From the NCBI GenBank assembly GCA_036874045.1, contig CM072343.1, positions 6,902,001 to 6,966,000 of the forward strand: a DNA stretch of 64,000 bases, given 5' to 3'. Positions 42,785 through 54,437 of this stretch are shown piece after piece. Source of the DNA: Cymodocea nodosa (Eukaryota; Streptophyta; Magnoliopsida; Alismatales; Cymodoceaceae). How positions within the stretch are numbered: the stretch's first letter is position 1; every line of letters begins with the position of its first letter. The position numbers and the translations under genes were made by a program. Under the pieces are notes generated by a model. It made no database searches. It had not been told where the DNA came from and saw nothing but the letters and a program-made list of their open reading frames with translations.

Positions 42785-44969
42785 TGTTTAGAATGAAAAA
42801 GTGCATATTATTAATGGTTAAATGATGGTTAATTGCATAATATTTAGCTTATCATATGAGAATTATGCCATTATGTTATAATTACACTGTTATATGCTTT
42901 AATTAAAGAATCTGCTTAATTTTGGGGAATTAATGTTAATTTAGTACATTTCTGAACTGTCAGTAAGTTGCAGGCTGTGAAATTCTTAAGTATTCGAATT
43001 TTCTGATATTTTGGACATTTATGTTTAACATACCGAACATATTTCAGATAGTTATGTTTAACAGACTGAACATGTATCAGATAGTTATGTTTAAATTGCC
43101 AAACGGTTATGTTTTGAAAGAATATTTTATTATTTCCTAAAGTACACGTGTCAAAACCATAATGCATGACTTAAGTGAACTTTCGGTGAGTTATCTATAA
43201 CTATCCGAAATTGCAATTGGGCATCAGACAGTTATATGTGTAACTCTCCGAAATCTCTTTTTATTTATAAAATAGCTGTGGACACGTGTCATGTTCTGGT
43301 AAAGTGACTTAAGTGGATTTTTGGTGAGTTATCTGTAACTATCTGAAATGCATCTGAGCATCGAATAGTTAGACCGTAACTCTCTAAAATGTTTATTTTA
43401 TTATTAAACTACTGCTAACATGTGTCAAGATTTGGTAGATTTACTTAAGTTATATATCGATGAGTTATCTGTAACTATCCGAAATGCATCTAAGCATCGG
43501 ATAGTTAAGTTTGTAAGTATTCGAAATGCACCTGAGTATCAGATAGTTAAATTTATGCACGTGTTTATAGTTAAATCAACAAAGAAAGTTCGTTGAGTTA
43601 TCTGTAACTCCATGGACTATGCCACTATAACGGTTGCAGAAATAGGATAGTTGGAAGAAAAACCATGACTACACATATTGCTTAGGGAGAAGAAAACATC
43701 ACCGTTGATATGAATGAAGGAAATTCAACCAACCATTTAAGCAGAAGCAGTTACTACTGAAGAAATATAAAAGAAAAGAAGAAAAAGAAGAAAAGTGTGT
43801 GATCGATGGACGGCCAGTGTATATAGAGGAGCACCGAGCATTTTGCAAGTAGTATTGGCAATTCTCTAAAGTACCACACCAACCATCATTACCACCACCA
43901 CAATCACCAACCATCGGAGGTCTGTGAGAATACTTTCTTGATGTTGGGTCGATTCCGAGCCAAACATAGTGCTTGACAACCATTGTGAGGAGTGATCGCG
44001 TCGCGGGAAGGGAAGCCATTTTCACCAAGCGTAGACTCATATTTCAGGAGATCGTAAAGCTTTTAGCCTTGGCTTCGGGTTGATGCCTGTATACTGAAGA
44101 GGAGATCATCTTGCAATTCTGGACTCGTGATTCTATAGGGAGAGGAGACAGAATTGTAAGTGGCTTAAATTTCAATGGTGTAATCACATTGCAAATAGTG
44201 ACAGAAGTATTTACTCTCGATTGAGATTACTTTACATTTCACCTTTCGCCCATTTCCATGTTCATATTAAAACTAAAATACCAAAAACAATTTATCTTTG
44301 TTTGTATTTTGTATTTGAGTGTTGTATTGTTTGTGTTGTATCATGATTAATGTTATCTTTGTCAGTGTTGTGATTGTTTTATGTTTATTTTAGTTTTACA
44401 GTTTACTAAAATTGGTTCGTTCAAAAGACTTAAAGATTTTAATGGTTACTATTTGAATTATCTGAATGTTAGTATGCTTAATGATAAATCCAGTGTTTAC
44501 TAAAATTAAAGAGCTTAATTGATCTTATTTACAATCTATGGAATCGCCCAATGGTTGGCCGAATTCCTCTGTAAATAGCAATATTTAAAAAAAAAAGACA
44601 AGCTCGTGGAGTTAACTTAAGTCCACGAGGTTAGTTCATTGAGTTAGCCATAACTCAACGAACAAAGTTCGTTGAGTTAACTGTAATTCAACGGAGGGCT
44701 TATTGAATATATAAATTTGATTGTTAACAAACGAACAGTTCTCAGTTCTTAAGCAATTCCTTATAGGATCGACCTGTACTTGCACACTAATACAATAGAC
44801 ATTGTGCACTTGTAGTTAAAGTACAAATTGGAATTAATATCTAAATTGTATTAAAGGTTGTTTGTTTACTTCTACAAGAAATAGAATAAGCGTAAAGCTA
44901 AATTAACTAAGTAAAAACAGAAGTAACAAATCAAAGTTTTTCTAGTGTCGTGCTAGGAAAATCCAAACA
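42785..44969 (+). repeat. 5' LTR of Athila element B
   Basis: 2185 bp, TGTTTAGAATG ... ATCCAAACA, complete. Longer than copy 1's LTR because of extra TTCGGATAGTTA / TAACTATCCGAAA motif arrays at 43010-43560. CGTTGAGTTA-type clusters at 43570-43620 and 44605-44700. An antisense ORF (43699-44040) matches the one at 14396. Confidence 0.92.
43820..43826 (+). promoter_or_regulatory. TATA box of element B LTR
   Basis: tatatag in gccagtgtatatagagga, conserved in copy 1. Implies transcript start near 43850-43860 and a 1.1-kb R-U5. Motif-based. Confidence 0.5.
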
Positions 44970-44976
44970 AGTTTTA

Positions 44977-44994
44977 TGGTGCCGTTGTCGGAGA
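44977..44994 (+). other. Primer binding site (tRNA-Asp type)
   Basis: TGGTGCCGTTGTCGGAGA, 7 bases after the LTR end. Three transitions from the Athila consensus TGGCGCCGTTGCCGGGGA. Confidence 0.9.
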
Positions 44995-45078
44995 ATTGAA
45001 TTGAATTAATATAAACAACTGTTAGAGCTGTTTCGTTTTGAAAGCCAGAGTTGTGTGTTTTCTTCTGTAATTAAGAAT

Positions 45079-46128
45079 ATGGCATATGCTTATGCTCAAA
45101 GATTTCTAAAACCTGTAATTAGCATATGTGAATTCTGCAATTCTGAAGGACACAACATTTCTGACTATTTGAAACTGAGATGTTTACAGATGGTTAGATC
45201 CCATGAACAACAAATGAATTATCCTCAGTATAATAAAGCCGAGTATGAGAATCCTATAGTTTACCCAACTAATGGTCAATATAGAATGTGTAAAATGTTG
45301 AGAGACACAGAAGTTTGGAATAGCTATGATACACTAGAGCGTAGTATAGAGCAAAACCTAGACAAATTAGAACACTTTATGTGTCAGCAATAAGAATTCA
45401 ACCAATTAAACTATAAGGAAACATATTCAGAACCTAAAAAGGATATAATTTACGAAACTGAAAAAACCATAATGAAAATTGATCAAAAATTGAATGTAAT
45501 GAGATTAGAAGATCTAGAAAGAAAACTAAAAGCATTAGACGAATATACAATGAAAATACAAGTTATGCAACGGGACGATGAAAATTAAAATGTTATAAAC
45601 CTGCATAATTTGCAAAATATATAGCAAATAGAAAATATTAATGCAAGAGAATTTAAAGAATGCACTTTAAAACTAAAAACAATTGAAGATCATAATCACG
45701 AAAATGATATACAAAAACATCATGAGAGTAACGAAAATCTGGAAGATGTATGTGTAACATTAAAATCTAGAACTGATATACCACCAAGAACTCAAAATGA
45801 AAATAATATAAAGGTGGATAAGAGTAAAAATCAAAATGATAATGAAAATGTAATAGTTGAAAATCTAGAAATTACTGTAGAACAATCTGAATCTGTTAAT
45901 GAAGCTAAAAATGATCAAACAAACCAAATGAAAGAAAAAGAATCTTTTAAATCAAAATCTTTAGCACCCTATCCTGAAAGATTACAACAAACAATACCTG
46001 AAAAACAAGAAAAAATTAGAGAAATTTTTGAAAAAGTACAAGTTAACATTCCTTTGTTAGATCTATTGCAGAAAATGTCACCTTGTGCTAAATTTCTAAA
46101 AGATTGGTATACTAAGAAAAGAGACTGA
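45079..46128 (+). pseudogene. Short zinc-knuckle gag-like ORF of element B, without capsid
   Basis: Starts 85 bp after the PBS (MAYAYAQRF). Immediately follows a zinc knuckle, CEFCNSEGHNISDY, of the pattern C-x2-C-x4-H-x4-C with the last Cys read as Tyr. Then come a Tyr/Asn-rich part, a Leu-rich coiled segment (LERKLKALDEY), and an Asn/Glu/Lys-rich acidic linker up to protease. No capsid domain is present in the full 350 codons; a standard Athila gag is much longer and begins with capsid. Stops (for example at 45391 and 46126) are consistent with C-to-T changes. Confidence 0.65.
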
Positions 46129-49100
46129 AAAGTTCTTAGAAAGGTCTTTTTAGCTGAGCAAAGTAGTTCCCTATTTCTACCACAAATTCCTAAAAAGTTA
46201 TCTGATCCTGGAATCCCTGTTATATCATGCACCATAGGAAATACCATTCTAGAAAGAACCTTAATAGACTTAGGTGCAGGTATAAATGTTATGCCAAGTG
46301 ATATATTTGCATCCTTAGGATTAGAAGGCTTAACTCCTACTAGTATGGTTATTCAATTAGCTGATAGAAGTATAAGATACCCTAGAGGAAAAATAGAGGA
46401 TGTCTTAATTAAAATCAAAAACTTTATATATCCTATTGATATTGTAATCTTGGATTCCCAACAAATTAAGCATAAAAATAGTGATACATCTTTAATTTTG
46501 GGAAAGCCATTTTTAGGAACATTTGGGGCTGTTATAAATTGTAAAACTGGAGTAATGAAGTTAGCATATGGTAATGAGGATACTCAATTAAATATTTTCA
46601 AACTAGAAAGATTTGAGGAGTTAGAAATGTCCTTACATATCATAAACTTTTTAGAGGATGAAGGAGATATGTTAGATGATGTGATTCAAGACGAATTAAA
46701 TAAACAAATCAATTCTGAAATTTTAGAAGAAAGTGAAAGCATAAATATAGAAGGAGATCAGGAAGAAATTAATTTAGAAAATGATGATGTTCAATTAGGA
46801 GCTCTAGCTTTTGATGGGCAACATTTAGAATTGAAACATTTACCTCCTAAATTAACCTATATATTTCTAGAAGAGAAACGAACATGTCCTATCATTATTG
46901 CTTCAGATTTAAAAGAGGATCAAATAGCTAAATTAAAAGATGTAGTAAAAAGTTATAAAGAAGCAATAGGATGGACTATGACTGATATAAAAGGGTTAAG
47001 TTCAACTTTATGCTGTCACCACATATATTTAGAAGAGAATGCTAAACCTGTTAGAATTCCTGAGAGGAGATTAAATCCAAACCTTAAAGAAGTAGTTAGG
47101 AAGGAAATAGTTAAATGGTTAGATAATGACATAATTTATCCGATTTCTGATAGCTTGTGGGTTAGTCCAATCCATGTAGTTCCCAAGAAATCAGGATTAA
47201 CAGTTATTAGAAATGAAAGTCAATACTTGATACCTACTAGAATTCAATCAAAATGGAGAGTATGTATAGACTATAGAAAGCTGAATGTTGTGACTAGAAA
47301 AGATCATTTTCCCTTACCATTTATAAATCAAATGCTGGAAAGATTAGCAGGGCAAGAATATTTTTGTTTCCTAGACGGGTATTCAGGGTATAATCAAATT
47401 CTAGTAGCATTAGAGGATCAAGAGAAAACAACTTTCACCTGTCCTAATAGAACTTATGCTTTTAAGAGAATGCCATTCGAATTATGCAATGCACCAGCTA
47501 CCTTTCAAAGGTGTATGCAGGGCATATTTATTAGAATGACTGAAGATTTTTTAGAAATATTTATGGATGATTTTACTATATATGGCAACTCATATGAAGT
47601 CTGTTTAAAAAATTTAGACCTAATATTAAAACGCTGTGTGGAAAAAAATCTTGTTTTAAATTGGGAAAAATGTCACTTCATGGTTAAACAAGGAATAGTC
47701 TTAGGGCATGTTGTTTCTAAGAAAGGGTTGGAAGTAGATAAAGCTAAAATAGAAGTAATTTCTAATCTACTAGAACCTAAATCAGTAAAAGATATTAGAT
47801 CATTTCTAGGACATGCTAGTTTTTATAGAAGATTTATTAAAGACTTTAGCAAGATACCTAGACCTTTAACTAATCTATTAAAAGATGTTCCATTTAATTT
47901 TGATAAAAATTGCAAGGAAGCATTTTTCAGACTTAAGACTAACTTAATTTCAACTCCTATAATTTAAGCACCTGATTGGAACCATCCATTTGAATTAATG
48001 TGCGATGCTTCTAATTTTGCTATAGGAGCAGTGTTAGGACAGAAGATAGAAAAATCTCCTAGAGTGATTCATTATGAAAGGAAAACCTTAAATGATGCTC
48101 AAGTTAATTACACAACTACTGAAAAAGAACTATTAGTTGTTGTGTTTGCCTTAGAAAAGTTTAGATCATATCTGATTGGAGCTAAAGTAATAGTATACAT
48201 GGATCATTCAGCTCTAAATCATCTAATAAAGAAAAAAGAGACTAAGCCTAGATTGATCCGATGGATATTATTATTATAAGAATTTAATCTAGAAATTAAA
48301 GATAAAAAAGGTTGTGAGAATGTAGTAGTAGATCATTTATCAAGATTACAAATAGAAAAATCAAATATTGAAATTAAAGATAATTTTCCTGATGAACAAT
48401 TAATGACCATCAACACAATACCTTGGTATGCAGACATAGTTAATTACTTAGTTATTAGTCTAACACCTAAGGATTGGAATAGATAGGATAAGAAATTATT
48501 TTTCTCAATAGTAAAATATTACTATTGGGAAGACCCATACTTATTTAAGAAATATCCTGATCTAGTTTTAAGGAGGTGTGTTCCAGAAACTGAATATCTG
48601 AGCATATTGTCTTTCTATCATGACCAAGCTTGTGGAGGGCATTTTGGTTTAGGGAAAACTATTGCAAAAATTCTGCAATGTGGGTTTTATTGGCCAACAC
48701 TATTCAAAGATGCTCATAAATATTGCTTAAGTTGTTTAAGATGTCAACAAATAGGAAGAATATCAAAGAGGAATATGACGCCTCTTAATCTTATTGTTGA
48801 GGTTGAAATCTTTGATGTGTGGGGAATAGATTTTATGGGTCCATTTCCTATGTCTAATTAATTTAATTATATATTGTTGGGGGTGGATTATGTATCTAAA
48901 TGGATAGAAGTTATTCCTAGAAAAACTAATGACAACAAAGTGGTAATACAATTTATAAGAACAAATATATTTGACAGATTTGGAATACCTAAAGCTATTA
49001 TCAGTGATAGAGGAACTCATTTCTGTAATAGAAGTTTTGAAGCCTTAATGAAGAAATATGGAGTAAACCACAAAATTACAACATCATATCATCTGCAAAC

Positions 49101-49438
49101 AAGTGGACAAGTAGAAAGTGCAAACAAACAAATTAAGTTAATCTTAGAAAAAGTAGTAAATCCTACTAGAACAGATTGGGCTAATAGATTGATAGATGCA
49201 CTTTGGGCTTATAGAACTGCTTATAAAACGAGCTTAGGTATGTCACCTTTTAGGCTAGGATATGGAAAAAGTTGTCATTTACCTACTGAAATAGAACATA
49301 AAGCTTATTGGGCATTAGAAACTCTGAACACTAATTTAAATCAAGCTACTGAAAATAGAAAAATGCAATTAATTGAATTAGAAGAATTTAGAAATGAAGC
49401 TTATTTGAAGACTGTAAGAGAAAAAGAGAAAATGAAAC
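46129..49438 (+). pseudogene. pol: Athila pol (PR-RT-RNase H-IN), 3' truncated
   Basis: Protease about 46129-46650 with active site LIDLGAGINVMPSD. RT 46900-47960: [64 protein letters not shown] and catalytic FMDDFTIYG. RNase H 47990-48270: [26 protein letters not shown] and MDHSALNHL. Integrase 48600-49438: HDQACGGHFG and CLSCLRC (zinc domain), [18 protein letters not shown] and [12 protein letters not shown] (the D, D, E residues all present). Stops at 47966, 48279, 48486 and 48859 are the only breaks in most of the RT-IN span. The frame is otherwise continuous for 558 codons from 46291. Confidence 0.93.
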
Positions 49439-50072
49439 TAATTTTTTCTTTAATCCAAATTACTATCTTTTTGAGTTTCCACTTTCTCCACTATCATTTT
49501 GAATTTCCATGATCTCCACTCATAGATTTCACTAAAACTTTATCTTCCTGGAGTCTTGTAGAATATATTCTAACTCTTTGATTTAGTCAAACACTTACCC
49601 TTTAAGTCCTGTAAAAACTCGAATACTTATCTGTAACTCTTTGAGTTTTTGCACCTACAAAATATGTGACTAAACATAGCACACTTATCTATTCATTAGT
49701 CATTTTATAAAACTCGAAGACTTATCTATCCATGCGTATAAAAACTCGAACAGTTATCTAACTATTCGATTTTCATTACCGAACGCACATGAAAAACACG
49801 TGACAACTTAAAACATTAAAAACACACGTGTAGATAACTTAACTATACGAGTTTTTAACATGAACTATTCGACAAAAACGAAACGTTAACTTTTAGAAAG
49901 TTTAACTATCGAAAATCTAACTCTTCAAAAACTTTAACTATCTGAAATAAAAATGAAACTTTCCGATAAACTATTAACATTTAATTACGTGACAATTATA
50001 CTTAGAGAATATTATTTAGACTTATTTAAAAACTTTAATAAAGCATATATCATCAAAACAAAATTCCTAACA
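49439..50072 (-). repeat. 3' LTR fragment of SIRE-3
   Basis: Holds an array of actattcgat, AACTATCCGAAA-related and aaactcgaa motifs at 49600-49960. No LTR 3' end is present. Confidence 0.6.
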
Positions 50073-50399
50073 ATCTCTCCATTTTTGATGATGTTAAAAC
50101 CTAATAAGTCAAATAATCTATCTTCTCCCCCTTTTTGGTATTATAAAAAAGTAAATAATCTATCTTCGTCCACTTTAGTAATTAAGCCATTCAAATGTAA
50201 AGAAGAAAAACCTTGCTAAGTATACATGAATCAAAAAGATATTTTTAAACATGCATAACTTTCTTGGATTAAGCATAAACTGTTTAAACATAATCTGTGA
50301 AAAACAATCACATGAGCATTAAGTGCATTAAATAGTTTACATAATATTTTTGATAACAAATTACAATAAATAAATCATGTAATACATAATTTGTATAAT

Positions 50400-50786
50400 C
50401 ACAAGCCTCTTTGTCTTCGAAAAATACTGATCAGAGTATCTGAAATTTGCCTTGCAATTTCTGTACTTACTCTATTTATCTGATCAATTACTGCTTGATC
50501 TAAATTATTTTGTGAAACTTGTGATGGTTGCTGTAAAAATTCAATATGTATGTCTGTATTTATACCTGTATGCGTATCTATATGTATACTTGTATTTATA
50601 TTTGTATGTTGTTGTTGTTCTAAAAATTGTGTTGATTGTTGTTGTTGCTGTTGTGATTGAGTTTGTCGATCTTGTTGTTATTGTTGTTGTCGAATTACAA
50701 GTGTATCTACTTCCTGGTATTTTTGTAGTTCCTTTGCAGAGAAAGATCTTGACTTTAATCTTTTCTATGGCCAAGGTGTAATATCT
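50400..50786 (-). pseudogene. C-terminal fragment of SIRE-3 env-like ORF
   Basis: Same layout as the ends of the ORFs at 10468 and 52976: a KFQ-like segment, a poly-Gln tract (about 50625-50700), then a hydrophobic end. A run of tatatgtat/ttatacctgta repeats lies at 50550-50610. Broken frames. Confidence 0.6.
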
Positions 50787-52429
50787 TGTAGGATCGTATG
50801 GCTACACAAGAGGGGGGTGAATTGTGTTTTTCAGCATTTTTGAATATAATTGAAACTTTAGAATTCAAAAACAAGTTGAGACACTATTTTCATAAAATCA
50901 TTTTTATTCAAGGTTTCAATTACAATATACAATTCAATTTTCCTCAGAAATTGTAGATGCAATTATTTATCAATACCATATTTCATCTATACAATTTCAT
51001 AACTGCAAACAAAGAAAACAAATTTACAGAATTTAAAACATTTCTCCTTGTTTGAGATCTTTCTTCTTCTTCTTCTTTTTCTTCTTCAGCAATTCTTCAG
51101 TGACGAATATCTTGTCTTTCTCTACTTCACCGAATTTGCTTTCTTCTAAAACTTTAAATCTTTAGTGACGTATGTCTTACCTTTTTCTGCTTCACTGAAT
51201 TTTCTTCATCTAATACTTCAAATCTTCAGTGACATAAATTTGACCTTTTTCTACTTCACTGAATTTTCTTCCACCTGAGAGCTTTTCCCTGAAAGGTGTT
51301 TTTGATCCTTGAAAAGATTTTACATTTGGTGTGCAAGGATAACTAATCAACAAGAATTCTATGCCTTTTATACTATATCTTCATTTCATGCATATCCTCC
51401 ACGTTTAATCACTATCAGCCTTCCACTTTGTCACGTCTTTTCTTTTTCCTTCATTGAAATACACACGTTTTGACCCACATTTAAATTTTGAATTTTCTTT
51501 AATCATCAATCCTAGATCTCTGAAAATTTTCCTACAAAATAAACTTTCTCATCCAAAATTTTTCATTAAGTGTAATAAGAAGTCGTTACTTTAATGTTAA
51601 CTAAATGAGTAAAACAAACATATATATAACTTAACGTTTCTAACTTAACGAGTTCCTCATATGCCAACTCACGTGACAAGTTCTGTAGCTAACTTAACGA
51701 ACTATCTCCGTGGTGTTACACTAACTCAACGAACCATCTCCGTTGTGTTACGATAACTCAACGAACCGTCTTCGTTGTGTTACAGATAACTCAACGAACT
51801 AGTAATAAACAAATATTTTTATAATAAGAATTTTACCACGTGCAAAAATAACAACTTAAGTTTTATAACACTAACCTAACGCGTTGCCTTAGTGTTCAAT
51901 ATAGCAACTCAACGTGTTTAGTTATGTTAACTTAACGAGTTAAACATGTGCACCTCACGTAATACAATATAACATTTGTAACTTATAATTTCACCAGGTG
52001 TATAATACTAACTTAACAAGTTCGTCTCTTCTTTTAGTCACTAACTTAACAAGTTCTTACGTGACCTATTTTAACCTTTAAGCCTCTAACTTAACGAGTT
52101 CTCACGTGATCTATATACAAACAAAACTCTAACTTAACGAGTTGTCTAAGCGTGCACTGTTCATGATACAAAAAATATAACTTTAAAACATATCATGCTT
52201 TTCATTAAAAATACATGTTAACTTAACATTTAGTTAAATGAGAAATTAATGCAATGAAACGACTAGTTATTAACTTAGTATAATTTCATATCTAATATAG
52301 ACAAGTATTTATATCAATAAGCTTTTTCTGTATTAATTGATGATTTTAATTTCTTTTCACAAGCAATAGTAATTAAGCAAATATGATTACTTTCGTTCAG
52401 CACACATCATCAAAACAAAATACTCAACA
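50787..52429 (-). repeat. 3' LTR of SIRE-4
   Basis: 1643 bp, minus strand TGTTGAGTATTTTG (52429) to CCATACGATCCTACA (50787). Motif clusters at 51600-52260, with four CTCAACGAACC / CGTTGTGTTA units in a row at 51700-51800. Confidence 0.92.
51364..51372 (-). promoter_or_regulatory. TATA box of SIRE-4 LTR
   Basis: TATAAAAGG on the minus strand, identical to the site in SIRE-1. Confidence 0.6.
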
Positions 52430-52443
52430 ATCTCTCCCTTTTT
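52430..52443 (-). other. Polypurine tract of SIRE-4
   Basis: AAAAAGGGAGAGAT on the minus strand abutting TGTTGAG; one change from SIRE-1. Confidence 0.88.
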
Positions 52444-52975
52444 GATGATGACAAAACCATATTAAATCAATTATGAAATATATTTAACTCAACAAAGCAC
52501 CTTCGTTGGGTTAACTTTTCATTCAACAAACAAGTTTGTTGACTTAAGTTCACTTAAGCTTATTTCTATTGTTTGTGTAAAATTCACCTCTCAGAAATAA
52601 AACTTCCAAATGTTAATAATTACATAAGTATCATTTCTCTTTCTTTCATTATATAATTTAATAACCACATAATTTTCTTTCAGATTACATTATCATCTGT
52701 GAGATTATAATAACCACTTAAATATCATCTCCCTTTATAACATATGCAATTAAAATCATAATCATCTTCTTTATAACATTTCTCCCCCTTTTTATCATTA
52801 ATCAAAAAGATAATTACACAGAATATATAAATGAGAGATATATTTACAACAACACTTCTATAAACAAAAATAAGAGTTGTAAACATTTATAGGAAAAAAA
52901 TAAATGTAGTGTTCAATGAATCAAACAATGAATACAAACATTACATTTTGTATTCAAATACAAGCAAGCAAATAG
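52444..52975. other. Spacer between env-like ORF and PPT of SIRE-4
   Basis: Non-coding, AT-rich, with a TTAACTCAACAAAG / GTTGACTTAAGT cluster at 52480-52560 and a second G-rich run on the minus strand near 52780. Otherwise nothing seen. Confidence 0.6.
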
Positions 52976-54432
52976 TTATCTATTCCTCCTAAGTATATCA
53001 CTTATAGCATTACATATTTCATCTCCTAGATGCCTAATATCATTTCTGATGTCGTTAAGTACATCATCTAGGTCAGGAGGTAGCTGTTCTACTTGAACTG
53101 AATAACTTTGTTGTTGTTGCTGTATATGGTCTGTACAATCAGGTTGTTGTTGTTGTTGTTGAGGTTGATGCAAGGCTTGGAATTTTTGCAAATCTTTTAT
53201 ACTAAAAGCTCTCATGCCTTTAGTTTTAAAGGGCTAGTCGGATAAATTCAATTGGCTTACAAGGATTCTACATACAACATCACCATAAAATAACTTTGAA
53301 CTCATATGCTGTAGTTGAGAAATGAAAACATCAAACCAATTAATTTGAATTCTATTCAGCAAACCATAAGTTGCATATAAACAACTTCTGCTCACTTCCA
53401 TATTGTGTCCAACTCTATGAAATAAATTTGCATGCAATATATTTGCAATAAATCTTGCCTCTGCATTTAGATTTTTCATGAGTCTCATTTCAGTATATAC
53501 ATTTGGAATCTGTTATAAACACTGAAAGTCCCATTCCAGTTGTCTAATCATGTCAAATCTGTTTGTAACAACAACACCTTCATTTTTTAATCCCAAAATT
53601 TCAAAAATTAATTCAAGAGACAATATTAACTCCTGTTTATTTATTTGAGTTTTCAGTATGTTTTTATTCTTGACTAGATTGCTATAAAAAGTTGCAATAA
53701 GCTCTTTGTATTGCTTCCATTTTGTTCCAACTGGCAAGAATTGAATGAGGCCTTGTTACTCAAATAAATCTCTCATATCAATCAAATTTTTGAATTATAT
53801 TGGTCTAGCATGTAGAATCTGACATGTAATTAGAGTATTGTATTTCTACACTACTTCCTTAGATCTAAAATAAATTGAATTTCCTTGAATTTGTAATATT
53901 GTACACAAAGAAGGTGATACCTGAAGTTGTGATTCAGAGTTTAATTCATCTTCAGGAACTTCTTCTTCAAAATGAATGTCATATTGTTCCTCAATGAACA
54001 TATTTTCTTGAAGCTACCTATGTACACTTGATTCTTCAGCTTCAATAATGTAAGGAACATTTTCATTATGCTCACCATTCATTTGTTCAATCTCTATAGA
54101 ATGATCAAAGTTCAATGTTTCCACAAATTCTATAGTCGATGTATCTGTTTGTAATTGTTCATTGTGTTCAATAAATATTTCCATTAATACATGTTGTGAA
54201 TTCTCAGACTCTGCTTCTATAGATTCTAAAAAAGGCTGGTTGATGTTTAGCTCTTCTAGAGTCTTAACTTTTTCAATATCTGCTACTCCAGACAATTCAG
54301 CCTGTGAACTAGTTACTGCCTCAACATTTTCATTTATATCTGTAATAACTTGTTCAATGTCAATTGCCTAATGCTCTAATTTTTCAATTTCTACATCATC
54401 AAGACTTGTACTAATAGAAAAACTCGAACTCA

Positions 54433-54437
54433 CATTT
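54433..54437 (+). repeat. Target site duplication cattt (left)
   Basis: cattt here and at 56100-56104, flanking the solo LTR exactly. The unbroken homologous site in SIRE-1 is at 11934-11938 (catatttgac region). Confidence 0.92.

Larger units (their letters stand above)
42785..49438 (+). mobile_element. Athila-type retrotransposon B, pol-bearing, 3' truncated
   Basis: Plus strand: 5' LTR, PBS, zinc-knuckle ORF, protease, RT, RNase H, integrase. It is cut at about 49438, inside the integrase tail (after AAAATGAA), so the env-like ORF and 3' LTR are missing. Left flank ggcct. It is the best-preserved pol of the family here. Confidence 0.9.
49439..50786 (-). mobile_element. SIRE-type remnant 3 (LTR fragment, PPT, env-like fragment)
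   Basis: Minus strand: the LTR start TGTTAGGAATTTTGTTTTGATG lies at 50072, preceded by a PPT-like AAAAATGGAGAGAT. The LTR runs left and is truncated at about 49439, where element B ends. To the right is a spacer (50086-50400, non-coding, containing a second ctccccctttttgg run), and then the 3' part of an env-like ORF, cut at 50786 by SIRE-4. A more diverged family member than SIRE-1 and SIRE-4. Confidence 0.7.

Noticed and set aside
50452-50781. Plus-strand ORF rich in Val, Leu and Tyr, resembling a membrane protein
   Set aside because: It is the antisense reading of the CAA-type poly-Gln and tatatgtat repeats of the SIRE-3 env-like ORF.
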